From the NCBI GenBank assembly GCA_001797675.1, contig MGQB01000029.1, forward strand, positions 1 through 51,769: 51,769 nucleotides of DNA, written 5' to 3'. The notes beneath the pieces were generated by a model. That model did no database searches. It saw only the letters and a list, made by a program, of their open reading frames with translations, and was not told where the DNA came from. The stretch comes from Deltaproteobacteria bacterium RBG_13_43_22 (GTDB lineage: Bacteria; Desulfobacterota; RBG-13-43-22). The translations under genes were made by a program, and so were the position numbers. Of the stretch, positions 8,999 to 18,284 are shown piece after piece (within the stretch, counting starts at the first letter, position 1; each line of letters begins with the position of its first letter).

Positions 8999-9568
8999 AT
9001 GAGGGAAATAAAAATGGAGTTACCACCTGAACGTATTGAGGAAGTCATCCTGTTAATCCGAGGTCAAAAAGTAATCTTAGATTATGATCTGGCTGAAATC
9101 TATGGGATCGAGACTCGAAGATTAAACGAGCAGGTGAGGCGGAATGTAGATCGATTTCCTCCGGATTTCATGTTTCAATTGACCACCGAAGAATTTGAAA
9201 ACTTGAAGTCGCATTTTGCGATATCAAGTTTGACCTGGGGGGGCCGTCGTAAACTTCCCCTGGCTTTTACTGAACATGGCGCGATCATGGCGGCATCTGT
9301 CTTAAACTCAAAAAGAGCAGTGGAAATGAGCGTGTTTGTTGTACGGGCATTTATCCGATTGAGATCATTACTTGCCACCCATAAAGAACTTGCTTTAAAA
9401 TTAACGGAATTGGAGAATAAGCTAACCCTCCATGATAAGCAGATTGTTGCCATTGTGGAAGCTATCCGGAAGCTCATGGCCCCGCCTGTTAAGCCAAAAC
9501 GAAAAATTGGATTCGACCTCAAGGAAAAGCAGGAACGATACAGCATAAAGAAACGATCAGGAAAATAG
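8999..9568 (+). CDS. ORF6N-domain (phage antirepressor-like) DNA-binding protein
   Basis: Third ORF6N paralogue, intact (189 residues). It has the same architecture as the gene at 8059: VILLIRGQKVILDYDLAEIYG, NVDRFPPDFMFQLTTEEFEN, LPLAFTEHGAIMAASVLNS, RAFIRLRSLLATHKELALKL, a short coiled coil, and the basic tail [29 protein letters not shown] precedes the ATG at 8999; an alternative ATG at 9014 has GAGGG at good distance and would shorten the protein by five residues. The N-terminal domains of the paralogues differ substantially while the tails and 3' flanks are nearly the same. This suggests domain exchange or selection for different DNA or protein targets. Confidence 0.83.
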   Translation: MREIKMELPPERIEEVILLIRGQKVILDYDLAEIYGIETRRLNEQVRRNVDRFPPDFMFQLTTEEFENLKSHFAISSLTWGGRRKLPLAFTEHGAIMAASVLNSKRAVEMSVFVVRAFIRLRSLLATHKELALKLTELENKLTLHDKQIVAIVEAIRKLMAPPVKPKRKIGFDLKEKQERYSIKKRSGK

Positions 9569-9898
9569 GAGGAACTTGACTTTAACTAATTAATATGCTT
9601 AAATAAGTTATTTACTTTTGGCTTCATAAACATAAAGCGAAAAGCCATCGGCCTTCACCAGGCTCCGCCGCTTTTGGCTCTCATATCCTGGGAGCTTTAA
9701 TAAAGGTTCAATTTTGTTCAAGGTCAAGGAAGACGATAATTTTAACCAGAGGAATACAGCTGGTATTTCGAGGATTGAAATTTGAGTCTGATGCAGAGAT
9801 TGGGCAAAAGGGGATTTTTTTTATGCTCCCACCAGAAAGGCTGGTCCATTTAGCAGTCCGACAAGACCCCATTTTAAAAAGAAATGGGGTTTTTGTTT
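9551..9898 (+). repeat. 350-bp direct repeat, copy B (3' flank of ORF6N gene 3)
   Basis: Near-identical to 8608-8957, including its terminator. It marks a tandem duplication of an ORF6N gene with its flank. The remaining spacer up to 10020 shows nothing recognisable. Confidence 0.9.
9863..9898 (+). terminator. Rho-independent terminator behind ORF6N gene 3
   Basis: AAGACCCCATTT pairs with AAATGGGGTTTT across a short A-rich loop and is followed by TTTGTTTT. Confidence 0.72.
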
Positions 9899-10020
9899 TG
9901 AGGCGGGTAATCAACGGGTTAAAAGATAAAATCAAAAGTGAATGAAATGGGCGACGTCCCCTTTTTCAAACCTCAATAAGCTGCTCTTGCCTGTGGGAAA
10001 GTAAAATAAAAAAATCCTTG

Positions 10021-10046
10021 TTTTACTTTAACGGCTTAAAGTAAAA
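10021..10046 (+). promoter_or_regulatory. Perfect 11-bp inverted repeat, probable operator of the fic gene
   Basis: TTTTACTTTAA and TTAAAGTAAAA are separated by CGGC. Extra half-sites AAGTAAAATAA (9999-10009) and TTTACTTTA (10062-10070) flank it, the last overlapping the leader of the fic gene. Four AGTAAA-type boxes just before the start codon suggest binding of a regulator, possibly an ORF6N protein or Fic's own C-terminal winged helix; this is inference. Confidence 0.55.
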
Positions 10047-10079
10047 TAAGGCCAATTAAAATTTACTTTAGGAGACTTC

Positions 10080-11228
10080 GTGGATATCGGGGGATTCAAA
10101 GCGGGATACCGGAGAAAAAGTAATAACTACCAATATTTTCTTCCGGAAAAGATAAATCATGAGTTTGCCTGGTCAGATGCGGCCATTTCCAGCCTTCTGG
10201 AAAAAGCATCCCTTAAGCTTGGAGAACTAAACTCTTTCGCGCGTTTTGTTCCTGACGTTGACCTTTTTATTAGAATGCATGTGTATAATGAAGCCGTATT
10301 GTCCAGTCGTATTGAAGGTACCAAAACGCAGATCGGTGAAGCCCTGCTGGAAGAAAAAGATATTAACCCGGAAAAACGGAATGATTGGAAAGAGGTTGAC
10401 AATTATGTGGCGGCCATGAACTACGCACTAGATAGGCTAAAGAATCTTCCGCTTTCTACACGGCTTATCAAGGATACCCATACCATTCTTCTTGAAAGTG
10501 TCCGGGGCCATCATAAAAGGCCTGGTGAGTTTCGCCGGTCACAGAACTGGATCGGTGGCGCAACACTGAATGATGCGGTCTTTGTCCCTCCCATATATGA
10601 AGAAGTGCCGGAACTAATGTCTGATCTGGTAAAGTTTCTACACAACACTGGTATAAAGGTGCCGCATCTTGCACGTATTGCTATCGCTCATTATCAATTT
10701 GAAACCATCCATCCTTTTTTGGATGGTAACGGCCGCATGGGACGTCTCCTTATAACTTTATATCTGGTAAGCAACGGAGTGCTTGAACGCCCACTCTTGT
10801 ACCTTTCCGACTTTTTCCATCGTCACAGGAATCTTTACTTTGACAATTTAATGCTTGTTCGTGAGAAAAATGACCTCGTGCAGTGGCTTAAATTTTTTCT
10901 TACCGCAATCGCCAGCACTGCTGAAAAGTCCGTATCGACGCTAAATGATATCCTCAAACTAAAGTCATCGCTTGAGCACAGCCTGTATCCGACCCTCGGC
11001 AAGCGCCTAAAGACGGGACAAGCTTTTTTCATGACTCTTTTCTCCACGCCTATCGTCACTGCCCGAAGCGTCCAGAAAACAGCAGACCTAAGTCCCAAGG
11101 CCGCTAATGATCTCCTCAATAAGTTTGTGGAGCTTGGTGTTCTTAAGGAAGCTACCGGCTATCAGCGCAATCGTATTTTTGTATTCAAATCCTACCTTGA
11201 CTTGTTCAGCAAGGGGGCGAAGGAATGA
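10080..11228 (+). CDS. Fic-family protein (probable AMP transferase) with C-terminal winged helix
   Basis: Fic enzymes transfer AMP (or related groups) to hydroxyl side chains of target proteins. It starts with GTG at 10080 after TTTAGGAGACTTC. The 382 residues comprise an N-terminal DUF4172-like part, the auto-inhibitory motif SSRIEGT near 75-81 (S-xxx-E-G, class II inhibition), the catalytic Fic motif HPFLDGNGRMGR with His211, and a C-terminal winged helix (about 310-380). All catalytic and inhibitory residues are present, so it is likely active but self-inhibited. Such genes are frequent passengers of type I restriction loci. Its stop overlaps by 4 bp an hsdS-like start (ATGA at 11225), so an hsdS gene once followed it directly. 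Confidence 0.9.
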   Translation: MDIGGFKAGYRRKSNNYQYFLPEKINHEFAWSDAAISSLLEKASLKLGELNSFARFVPDVDLFIRMHVYNEAVLSSRIEGTKTQIGEALLEEKDINPEKRNDWKEVDNYVAAMNYALDRLKNLPLSTRLIKDTHTILLESVRGHHKRPGEFRRSQNWIGGATLNDAVFVPPIYEEVPELMSDLVKFLHNTGIKVPHLARIAIAHYQFETIHPFLDGNGRMGRLLITLYLVSNGVLERPLLYLSDFFHRHRNLYFDNLMLVREKNDLVQWLKFFLTAIASTAEKSVSTLNDILKLKSSLEHSLYPTLGKRLKTGQAFFMTLFSTPIVTARSVQKTADLSPKAANDLLNKFVELGVLKEATGYQRNRIFVFKSYLDLFSKGAKE

Positions 11229-11335
11229 GCAGTGCACTGAGCAGGCCAAGGGGTGAGTGGAAGGAGTGCAAGCTGGTAGATGTGGCAGAAAGAAACGATC
11301 AGGAAAATAGGAGGGACTTGACTTTAACTAATTAA
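11225..11335 (+). pseudogene. 5' remnant of an hsdS specificity-subunit gene joined to an ORF6N 3' end
   Basis: Begins with an ATG overlapping the fic stop by 4 bp and reads SRPRGEWKECKLVDVAE, the usual N-terminus of a HsdS target-recognition domain. At 11286 the sequence changes to the 3' end of the ORF6N genes (AGAAAGAAACGATCAGG) and then to their 3' flank, which supplies a chance stop after 36 codons. The hsdS gene was therefore cut and replaced by ORF6N-derived DNA. The encoded peptide is unlikely to be functional. Confidence 0.75.
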
Positions 11336-11525
11336 TATGCTTAAATAAGTTATTTACTTTTAGCTTCATAAACATAAAGCGAACAGCCATCAGCACTTAC
11401 CGCCGTTCGCCGAACGACCCTGCCCCTCGCAGGCGCCGAACACTGAACGCTTTCAGAATCGGAAGGACGGTCCATGAAGCAACCTGACAAGACCCCATTT
11501 TGAAAAGAAATGGGGTCTTGTTTTT
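11286..11525 (+). repeat. Direct repeat, partial copy C (ORF6N 3' flank)
   Basis: The first about 110 bp match copies A and B (8608 and 9551), starting within the ORF6N 3' end. The middle is replaced by an unrelated GC-rich stretch (CGCCGTTCGCCGAACGACCC), and the terminator end is retained. Confidence 0.8.
11488..11525 (+). terminator. Strong rho-independent terminator upstream of hsdM
   Basis: CAAGACCCCATTT and AAATGGGGTCTTG form a perfect 13-bp stem with a 7-nt loop, followed by TTTTT. It should insulate hsdMSR from the fic transcript. Confidence 0.85.
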
Positions 11526-11621
11526 GGGGGGAATAGATAGTTTATTTGGTCTGGTTTTGGGACTAAGAGTCAAGAGCAGACCTGACCCTATCTTCAGCTC
11601 TAGAAAAAGAAAGATTCTTTT

Positions 11622-13736
11622 ATGCCCCAACTTGAGCACATTGAAGTTATTGAAAAGCGGCTCTGGACTGCAGCGGATACTCTGCGGGCTAATTCGAACT
11701 ACGCCAGTAATGAGTACTTCCTACCAGTAATGGGTCTGATCTTCCTGCGACACGCTTACAGTCGTTATCTTGCGGTCAGGGGTGATATCGAGACCAATCT
11801 TCCCAAAAGAGGGGGAAAAGCCCGGAAGCTGACAAAGGAAGATTTTTCTCAAAAGACGGCGATCTTCCTGCGTCCCGAGGCCCAATTCGACTATCTCGTT
11901 ACTCTCAAGGACAGCGATGACCGCGCAAAAGCGATCAATGGGGCCATGGAATCTATAGAGGCTGATTATGTTAGTCTAAAAGGTGTTCTGCCTAAGGACG
12001 AATATCAGGAGCTTGATAATGCGGTACTCGGCCAACTTCTTCGCACTCTGGATCCCGAAGAATTAAAACATACCTTTGGTGATGTTTTTGGACGGATTTA
12101 TGAATACTTCCTGACCCAATTCGCTGATCTGAAGGCCCACGATAACGGCGAGTTCTTCACCCCTGTGTCGCTTGTCTCTCTGATCGCAAACGTGTTGGAA
12201 CCAAGCCAGGGAACTGTCTTTGACCCGGCTTGCGGATCGGGAGGCATGTTTGTCCAGAGTGCCCACTTTGTGGAGCGCCTGAAGCAAAATCCCGCGGAGA
12301 AGCTTACATTTCGGGGACTGGAGAAGAACGCTACCACCATCCGATTGGCCAAGATGAATCTGGCCGTCCACGGGCTCGAAGGCGATATCCAGAAGGCAAT
12401 CACCTATTACGAAGACCCTCACGAACTGCTCGGTAAGGCCGATTTCGTGATGGCCAATCCTCCCTTCAACGTGGACGAAGTGGACGCCGACAAAGTAAAA
12501 CGTGATCCCCGACTGCCTTTCGGGCTTCCGGGAGTTAATAAGAGCGATAAAGTGTCCAACGGAAACTATCTCTGGATCAGCTATTTTTACAGCTATCTGA
12601 ACCCGAAAGGCCGGGCCGGTTTCGTTATGTCCTCCCAGGCATCCAGTGCCGGGCGTGATGAGGCCAAGGTTCGACAGAAGATGATCGAGACCGGTGACGT
12701 GGACATCATGATCGCCATCCGCTCAAACTTTTTCTATACCCGAACCGTGCCTTGCGAGCTTTGGTTCCTTAGCCGCGCCAAGCCCAACGAGCATCGCGAC
12801 AAGGTGCTCATGATCGACGCGCGGAATATCTATCGCAAGGTCACCCGCAAGATTTACGACTTCAGTCCCGAGCAGGAACAAAACATCCTCGCTATCGTCT
12901 GGCTCTACCGGGGCCAGACCGATAAGTACCTAAACCTGGTGGCCGGGTATTGCCTTCGCATGCTCGACGAGGGGGCGGGATGTTTCACAACCCAGGTTGA
13001 TAATGGCGACCAAATCGAACCGCTACCGTCCTTTATCGCCTCGCTCGACAAGCTGCGCGTCGCTTTGCTGCCGTTCCTGAAAACTCTGGCCAAAGACGCC
13101 GCTCATTCCGAGGTACTCAAGGAACTCGATGAGGCACTGCCGGCCTTCAAGGCTGATGTCAAGGCCTTCAAGAAGTCCGTCGCCGAACAGCAGGCAGCCT
13201 GGAAGAAGCAGAAGACGGGTAACGGCGCGCTCAAGAAGGCCGTGGATCGTCTCGCCCCTCTGGCTGAATCCAGCCGCAACCTGGTCAAACAAACAGACCT
13301 GCTTTACAAGCTCGCCTGCCGGGTCATCGAAACCTGCGAGAAGGAGTGCAACGCCCGCGATAGCGATGCCTGGATAGGCCGCGAGATCACCCGCTCCCGC
13401 AAGGCTGCCGATGAAACACGCCAACTGGCTGCCCTGCAGCTCAAGCAGGTTCGCTATTTCCACCGTCAGGCCCGATGGCTGACCGAGCGGTTCCCAGAAG
13501 CGAAGCTGTGGAACGTGGAAGGGCTGGTCAAGCTGGTGGATCGGACGGAAATCGAGGCCAACGACTGGAGCCTCTCACCTGGCCGCTATGTCGGTGTCGC
13601 GCCCGAGGAAGAAGACGAAAACTTCGACTTCGAGGAGGCACTGCGGGACATACATGTTGAACTTGAAGACCTCAACGCCGAGGCGATCAAACTGGCTGCG
13701 ACGATCAAGAAGAACTTCGAGGAGTTGGGGGTTTGA
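11622..13736 (+). CDS. hsdM: Type I restriction-modification system, DNA methyltransferase subunit M
   Basis: N6-adenine methyltransferase subunit of the type I complex (M2S for modification, R2M2S for restriction). The N-terminal HsdM domain starts LEHIEVIEKRLWTAADTLR. The SAM-binding motif I FDPACGSGGMF is near 200-210 and catalytic motif IV NPPF at 279-282. The protein is long (704 residues): beyond the catalytic domain it has a helical, charged region (about 450-650), as in the long-M subclass. It begins after a strong terminator, so it needs its own promoter. None is obvious, although the GGGTC-type repeat fragment at 11571-11597 lies just upstream. Overlaps hsdS by 4 bp. Confidence 0.95.
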   Translation: MPQLEHIEVIEKRLWTAADTLRANSNYASNEYFLPVMGLIFLRHAYSRYLAVRGDIETNLPKRGGKARKLTKEDFSQKTAIFLRPEAQFDYLVTLKDSDDRAKAINGAMESIEADYVSLKGVLPKDEYQELDNAVLGQLLRTLDPEELKHTFGDVFGRIYEYFLTQFADLKAHDNGEFFTPVSLVSLIANVLEPSQGTVFDPACGSGGMFVQSAHFVERLKQNPAEKLTFRGLEKNATTIRLAKMNLAVHGLEGDIQKAITYYEDPHELLGKADFVMANPPFNVDEVDADKVKRDPRLPFGLPGVNKSDKVSNGNYLWISYFYSYLNPKGRAGFVMSSQASSAGRDEAKVRQKMIETGDVDIMIAIRSNFFYTRTVPCELWFLSRAKPNEHRDKVLMIDARNIYRKVTRKIYDFSPEQEQNILAIVWLYRGQTDKYLNLVAGYCLRMLDEGAGCFTTQVDNGDQIEPLPSFIASLDKLRVALLPFLKTLAKDAAHSEVLKELDEALPAFKADVKAFKKSVAEQQAAWKKQKTGNGALKKAVDRLAPLAESSRNLVKQTDLLYKLACRVIETCEKECNARDSDAWIGREITRSRKAADETRQLAALQLKQVRYFHRQARWLTERFPEAKLWNVEGLVKLVDRTEIEANDWSLSPGRYVGVAPEEEDENFDFEEALRDIHVELEDLNAEAIKLAATIKKNFEELGV

Positions 13737-14884
13737 GGAGAGGTTGGACCGAAAAGTCGATTGATGAATTGGCATTTGTGGGGCGAGGAAAATCGCGGCA
13801 TCGCCCCCGGAATGATCCATCTCTGTATGGTGGCGAATACCCCTTTGTGCAGACAGCCGAGATACACAATGCAGACCTATGGATCACATCTTTCCAACAA
13901 ACATACAGTGACAAAGGATTAGCCCAAAGCAAGATGTGGGACCCTGGGACTATCTGTATTACCAATGCTGGCGAGAACACGGGTGATTGTGCTGTTCTAG
14001 GGATTCGCGCCTGTTTTCCCGACAGCATAATCGCTTTGATCGCGGATGAGTCAAAGTCGGATACCATCTTCCTGAAATATGCCATCGACCAATTAAAGCC
14101 ACGGTTGAGACGCATAACCAGAGGTGCAACACAAGACAATCTTAGTGTGTCGAAACTGACTGCTTTCAAATTCCCGACACCACCGCACGAAGAACAAAAG
14201 AGAATAGGAGCAGTTCTCCAGGCGTATGGTGACCTGATCGAAAACAACCGGCGGCGGATTCAGTTGCTGGAGCAGTCGGCACGGCTGCTCTACAAGGAGT
14301 GGTTCGTCCATCTTCGCTTCCCCGGCCATGAACATGTCAAAATTGAAGAGGGTGTGCCGGAGGGGTGGGAAAAGAAGCCTCTTGGTAGCTTAATTGAAAT
14401 CAAGAAGGGAAGAAACATTACTAAAGATACTGTCAATGAAGGAGAAGTCCCCGTGGTGGCAGGTGGTTTGACTCCAGCGTATTTTCATAACACCTCAAAT
14501 GCTCTTAGCCCTGTCATTACTATTAGCGCATCTGGAGCGAATGCTGGATATGTGAATATCTATCATGAGGATATTTGGGCATCAGACTGCTCTTATGTCA
14601 GCAAGGAATCTTCAGATCATATATATTATTATTTTTTACTTCTTGAATCGAAACAAAAGGAAATCTTCGGGCTGCAAAAGGGAGCTGCACAACCACATGT
14701 CTATCCTAAAGATTTGATGAGATTATCTATACTATCCCCACCAGATAGAATACTTAGCTTTTTTGAAGAGGCTATTTCCCCTGCGTTTATGTTGATCAAG
14801 AATCTCATCAAACAAAACAAATCACTTACCCACGCCCGCGACCTACTGCTGCCGCGGCTGATGAATGGGTTGGTAGTCGTATGA
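13733..14884 (+). CDS. hsdS: Type I restriction-modification system, specificity subunit S
   Basis: DNA-recognition subunit with two target-recognition domains (about 1-150 and 195-340). Each is followed by the conserved helical spacer, first as EEQKRIGAVLQAYGDLIENN with RRIQLLEQSARLLYKEWF, and second as a shorter version ending LTHARDLLLPRLMNG. The start is TTG at 13733, overlapping the hsdM stop (TTGA), with AGGAG about 9 nt upstream. At 383 residues it is complete. The target sequence cannot be deduced. It also overlaps hsdR by 4 bp, so the three genes form a tightly coupled operon. Confidence 0.93.
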   Translation: MRRGWTEKSIDELAFVGRGKSRHRPRNDPSLYGGEYPFVQTAEIHNADLWITSFQQTYSDKGLAQSKMWDPGTICITNAGENTGDCAVLGIRACFPDSIIALIADESKSDTIFLKYAIDQLKPRLRRITRGATQDNLSVSKLTAFKFPTPPHEEQKRIGAVLQAYGDLIENNRRRIQLLEQSARLLYKEWFVHLRFPGHEHVKIEEGVPEGWEKKPLGSLIEIKKGRNITKDTVNEGEVPVVAGGLTPAYFHNTSNALSPVITISASGANAGYVNIYHEDIWASDCSYVSKESSDHIYYYFLLLESKQKEIFGLQKGAAQPHVYPKDLMRLSILSPPDRILSFFEEAISPAFMLIKNLIKQNKSLTHARDLLLPRLMNGLVVV

Positions 14885-17800
14885 GCGACTACACGGAAGA
14901 CACGCTCGTTCAGCAGACCACGGCTGAATATCTCGAGAAGAAGCTTAATTGGGGTACAGTCTATGCCTACAACCAGGAGACATTAGGTCCCGAGGGTTTA
15001 CTGGGTCGGATTTCTGACCGTGAAGTTGTTCTTACCCGGTACCTAAAAAATAAGCTGGTTGAGTTTAATAAAGGCCTTCAGGACGACGCCTACCAGGATG
15101 CTATTCGGCAGATCGTCGAGTACAGTGGGATCCAAACCCTACTGGCCACCAATCGAGATAAATATTCTTTATTGAAGGATGGCGTTCAGGTTTCCTTTCG
15201 CAACGAGAAAGGTGAACTCAAAAAAGAACGCCTGCGCGTCTTCGATTTCGATAAACCCGAAAACAATCACTTCCTGGCCGTGCGTGAGCTTTGGGTGCGC
15301 GGCGACCTTTACCGCCGCCGAGCCGATATTATAGGTTTTGTCAACGGCATTCCCTTGCTCTTCATCGAGTGCAAAAATATTCATAAGGATCTCCAAGTTG
15401 CCTATAACAAAAATCTGTCGGATTACAAAGACACGATTCCCCATATCTTTCACCATAATGCTCTTATAATGCTCGGGAATGGGAATAAGGCTAAAATAGG
15501 CTCGATCTCAAGCCGCTTCCAGCATTTCCACGAATGGAAACGACTAGCCGAAGAAGAATCAGGATTTGTGGACATGGAGACCCTTCTAAAAGGCATCTGC
15601 GACAAGCGGAACTTTATGGACCTTTTTGAAAACTTCATCGTTTTCGATGATTCACCGCGCGAGGTAGTCAAGATCATTGCCCGCAATCACCAATTCCTTG
15701 GAGTTAACAGGGCCATAGAAGCGGTAAAGGAACGCAGTACCCGGCAGGGAAAACTTGGAGTGTTCTGGCACACCCAGGGATCAGGGAAGAGTTACTCCAT
15801 GGTTTTTTTCACGCGGAAGGTCCATCGCAAACTCGGGGGTAACTTCACTTTCCTTATTTTAACCGACCGGGACGACCTCGACAGGCAAATCTACAAGACC
15901 TTCGCCGGTTGTGGGCTGGCAGATAACGACAAGGACCCCTGCCGTGCCAGTAGCGGGGAAAATCTGGAACAGCTGCTCGGCCAGCATAAGGCCTATGTCT
16001 TTTCCCTGATCCAAAAATTTAATAAAAACGTGAACTCGGAGGATGGATACTCCCAGCGGGATGACCTTATTGTCATTACCGATGAGGCCCATCGTACCCA
16101 ATACGGCCTCCTGGCACTCAACATGCGAAATGCCCTCCCCAAGGCAAGTTACATTGGATTCACCGGCACCCCCCTTTTCAAGGAGGACGAAATTACCCGC
16201 CGGATTTTTGGAGAATATGTATCTACCTATGATTTCCAGCGGGCCGTCGAAGATAATGCCACGGTTCCGCTTTATTATGATGCCCGAGGGGATAAGCTGG
16301 GAGTCTCTGTGGGCGACCTTAACGAGCGTATCGCCGAGAAGCTGGAGAAGCTGGAGGCTGAGGATATTGACGTCCAGCAGCGTCTGGAAAAGGAACTGAA
16401 ACGAGATTACCACATTGTTACGGCCGGGAAACGACTGGACCAGATCGCCCGCGATTTTGTCGACCATTATTCAAAGGCCTGGGAAACCGGTAAGGCTATG
16501 GTGGTCTGCATCGATAAGATCACCTGCGTTCGCCTATACAAACTGATTACTAAATATTGGGATAAAAGAATCCAAAAACTGGAGGCCGAACTGGCTACCG
16601 TAGGCGACGAGCAGGAGGAAGTCCAACGCTTACGCCAGATCGCTTGGATGCGTGAAACCCGTATGGCGGTTGTGATTAGTGAGGAGCAAGGGGAAGTTGA
16701 TAAATTCCGCAAATGGAAGCTCGATATCACACCCCACCGAAAACTGATCAAAGATGGAATAGATATTCCTGAATCCTTGCGTGATAAACCAAAATTTAAA
16801 AACATGCAGCGAATGGAACTGGATGATGCATTCAAAGAAGAGGAACACCCGTTTCGCATCGCCATCGTCTGCGCCATGTGGATGACTGGCTTTGATGTTC
16901 CCAGCCTTTCAACCCTATACCTCGACAAACCCCTTAAAGCCCACACCCTCATGCAAGCCATCGCCCGTGCCAACCGAATAAACGAGGGAAAGAATAATGG
17001 CCTGATCGTGGATTACTGTGGCATTCTGAAGAACCTACGGAAGGCCCTGGCGACCTTTGCCGGCCGGGCTGACAATGGGCATGGCGGGGAGGGTGGTGAC
17101 AGGGAACAAGACCCGATCAAACCCGACGAAGAATTGCTGTCCGATTTAGAAGAGGCCATAGCCCTTATTCGATCATTTTTGTCCGAACGTGTGGCTTTGC
17201 TCGAAGACATTATTGCAAAAACCGGATTTGAAAGAAATGCCGCTATTGTCGCCTCGAAGGAGGCCGCCAACGAAAATGATGAGACTCGGAAACGCTTTGA
17301 GGTGATGTGCCGAGAGGTCTTCAAGAAATTCAGGGCCTGCATTAACATCAGGGGTGTAAACGAGTACCGGAGAGAATACGATGCGGTTAATATTATTTAT
17401 AAGAGTCTGCAGGAGGACCGGGAAAAGGCGGACATTAGCGACATCATCCGTCAGCTGCATCAAGTAGTCGACGAAGCTGTTGTGACGCGGGCTCCCAGGG
17501 CTAAAGAAGAACGAGCGTCGTATGATATCAGCAAAATCGACTTTGAAAGGTTGCGTAAGGAGTTTGAGCGCAGCAAGGCCAAGCATACGACTGTCCAGAA
17601 TCTCAAGCAGGTCATCGAAACAAGGTTAGAGCGCTTGTTGCAAAGAAATCCTCTGCGCACTGATTTCCAGCGGCACTATGAAGAGATCATCACCGATTAC
17701 AACAATGAGAAAGATTGTGTGACCATTGAGAAAACCTTTGAGGATCTCTTCAAGTTTGTTCAAGGACTTGACGAAGAGGAAAATCGGGCTATACGGGAAG

Positions 17801-18129
17801 GGCTCGACGAGGAAACCCTTGCTCTCTTCGACCTCCTCAAAAAATCGGATCTTAGTGCCGTCGATATAAAGCGAATCAAAGTGATTTCGGTTGAGTTACT
17901 TAAGACCCTAAAGGCAGAAAAACTAAAAATCGATCATTGGCGTGACAAGGAATCCACCCGGGATGCTGTGCGACTTGCCATTCGTGACTTCCTCTGGAGC
18001 GATGAGACTGGCCTACCAGTTAACAGTTATACAGAAACAGACGTCAAAACCAAGGCAGAAAAAGTTTTTGTGCATGTATTTCGGACCTACCCAACGTTAC
18101 CTTCTCCCTATTATGGGGTAGCTGCATGA
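14881..18129 (+). CDS. hsdR: Type I restriction-modification system, endonuclease/translocase subunit R
   Basis: Motor and nuclease subunit that translocates DNA with ATP and cuts remote from the site. The N-terminal PD-(D/E)xK nuclease has Asp149 (RRADII) and Glu163-x-Lys165 (FIECKN). Walker A TQGSGKS has Lys303. The DEAH box is at 401-404 (VITDEAHRTQYG), followed by motif III FTGTPL, and later MTGFDVPSLSTLYLDKPL and QAIARANR (motifs V-VI). The C-terminal helical region that contacts M and S fills the remainder of the 1082 residues. All key residues are present, so restriction is expected to be functional. ATGA overlap with hsdS. Confidence 0.95.
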   Translation: MSDYTEDTLVQQTTAEYLEKKLNWGTVYAYNQETLGPEGLLGRISDREVVLTRYLKNKLVEFNKGLQDDAYQDAIRQIVEYSGIQTLLATNRDKYSLLKDGVQVSFRNEKGELKKERLRVFDFDKPENNHFLAVRELWVRGDLYRRRADIIGFVNGIPLLFIECKNIHKDLQVAYNKNLSDYKDTIPHIFHHNALIMLGNGNKAKIGSISSRFQHFHEWKRLAEEESGFVDMETLLKGICDKRNFMDLFENFIVFDDSPREVVKIIARNHQFLGVNRAIEAVKERSTRQGKLGVFWHTQGSGKSYSMVFFTRKVHRKLGGNFTFLILTDRDDLDRQIYKTFAGCGLADNDKDPCRASSGENLEQLLGQHKAYVFSLIQKFNKNVNSEDGYSQRDDLIVITDEAHRTQYGLLALNMRNALPKASYIGFTGTPLFKEDEITRRIFGEYVSTYDFQRAVEDNATVPLYYDARGDKLGVSVGDLNERIAEKLEKLEAEDIDVQQRLEKELKRDYHIVTAGKRLDQIARDFVDHYSKAWETGKAMVVCIDKITCVRLYKLITKYWDKRIQKLEAELATVGDEQEEVQRLRQIAWMRETRMAVVISEEQGEVDKFRKWKLDITPHRKLIKDGIDIPESLRDKPKFKNMQRMELDDAFKEEEHPFRIAIVCAMWMTGFDVPSLSTLYLDKPLKAHTLMQAIARANRINEGKNNGLIVDYCGILKNLRKALATFAGRADNGHGGEGGDREQDPIKPDEELLSDLEEAIALIRSFLSERVALLEDIIAKTGFERNAAIVASKEAANENDETRKRFEVMCREVFKKFRACINIRGVNEYRREYDAVNIIYKSLQEDREKADISDIIRQLHQVVDEAVVTRAPRAKEERASYDISKIDFERLRKEFERSKAKHTTVQNLKQVIETRLERLLQRNPLRTDFQRHYEEIITDYNNEKDCVTIEKTFEDLFKFVQGLDEEENRAIREGLDEETLALFDLLKKSDLSAVDIKRIKVISVELLKTLKAEKLKIDHWRDKESTRDAVRLAIRDFLWSDETGLPVNSYTETDVKTKAEKVFVHVFRTYPTLPSPYYGVAA

Positions 18130-18182
18130 AGGAAAGAAGGGTTAGCTAGAGTTTGAATCTTAAGTTGTAAAGCGTGTAAAGC

Positions 18183-18284
18183 GGGACGCTCTTTTAAAAT
18201 TTAGTTACTATAAAAATGTATATGGGGAGTATCAATGGAATATTTTGCCTGTAGGTAAGTTATTTAATTTTAAAAGAGCGTCCC
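18183..18284. repeat. 102-bp MITE-like element with 19-bp perfect terminal inverted repeats
   Basis: GGGACGCTCTTTTAAAATT at 18183-18201 and its exact complement at 18266-18284 enclose 64 bp without coding potential. It lies between hsdR and the GIY-YIG gene and could be a miniature transposable element or a bidirectional hairpin terminator. A related core (GGACGCTGTTAATT) occurs near 20024-20037. Confidence 0.75.
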
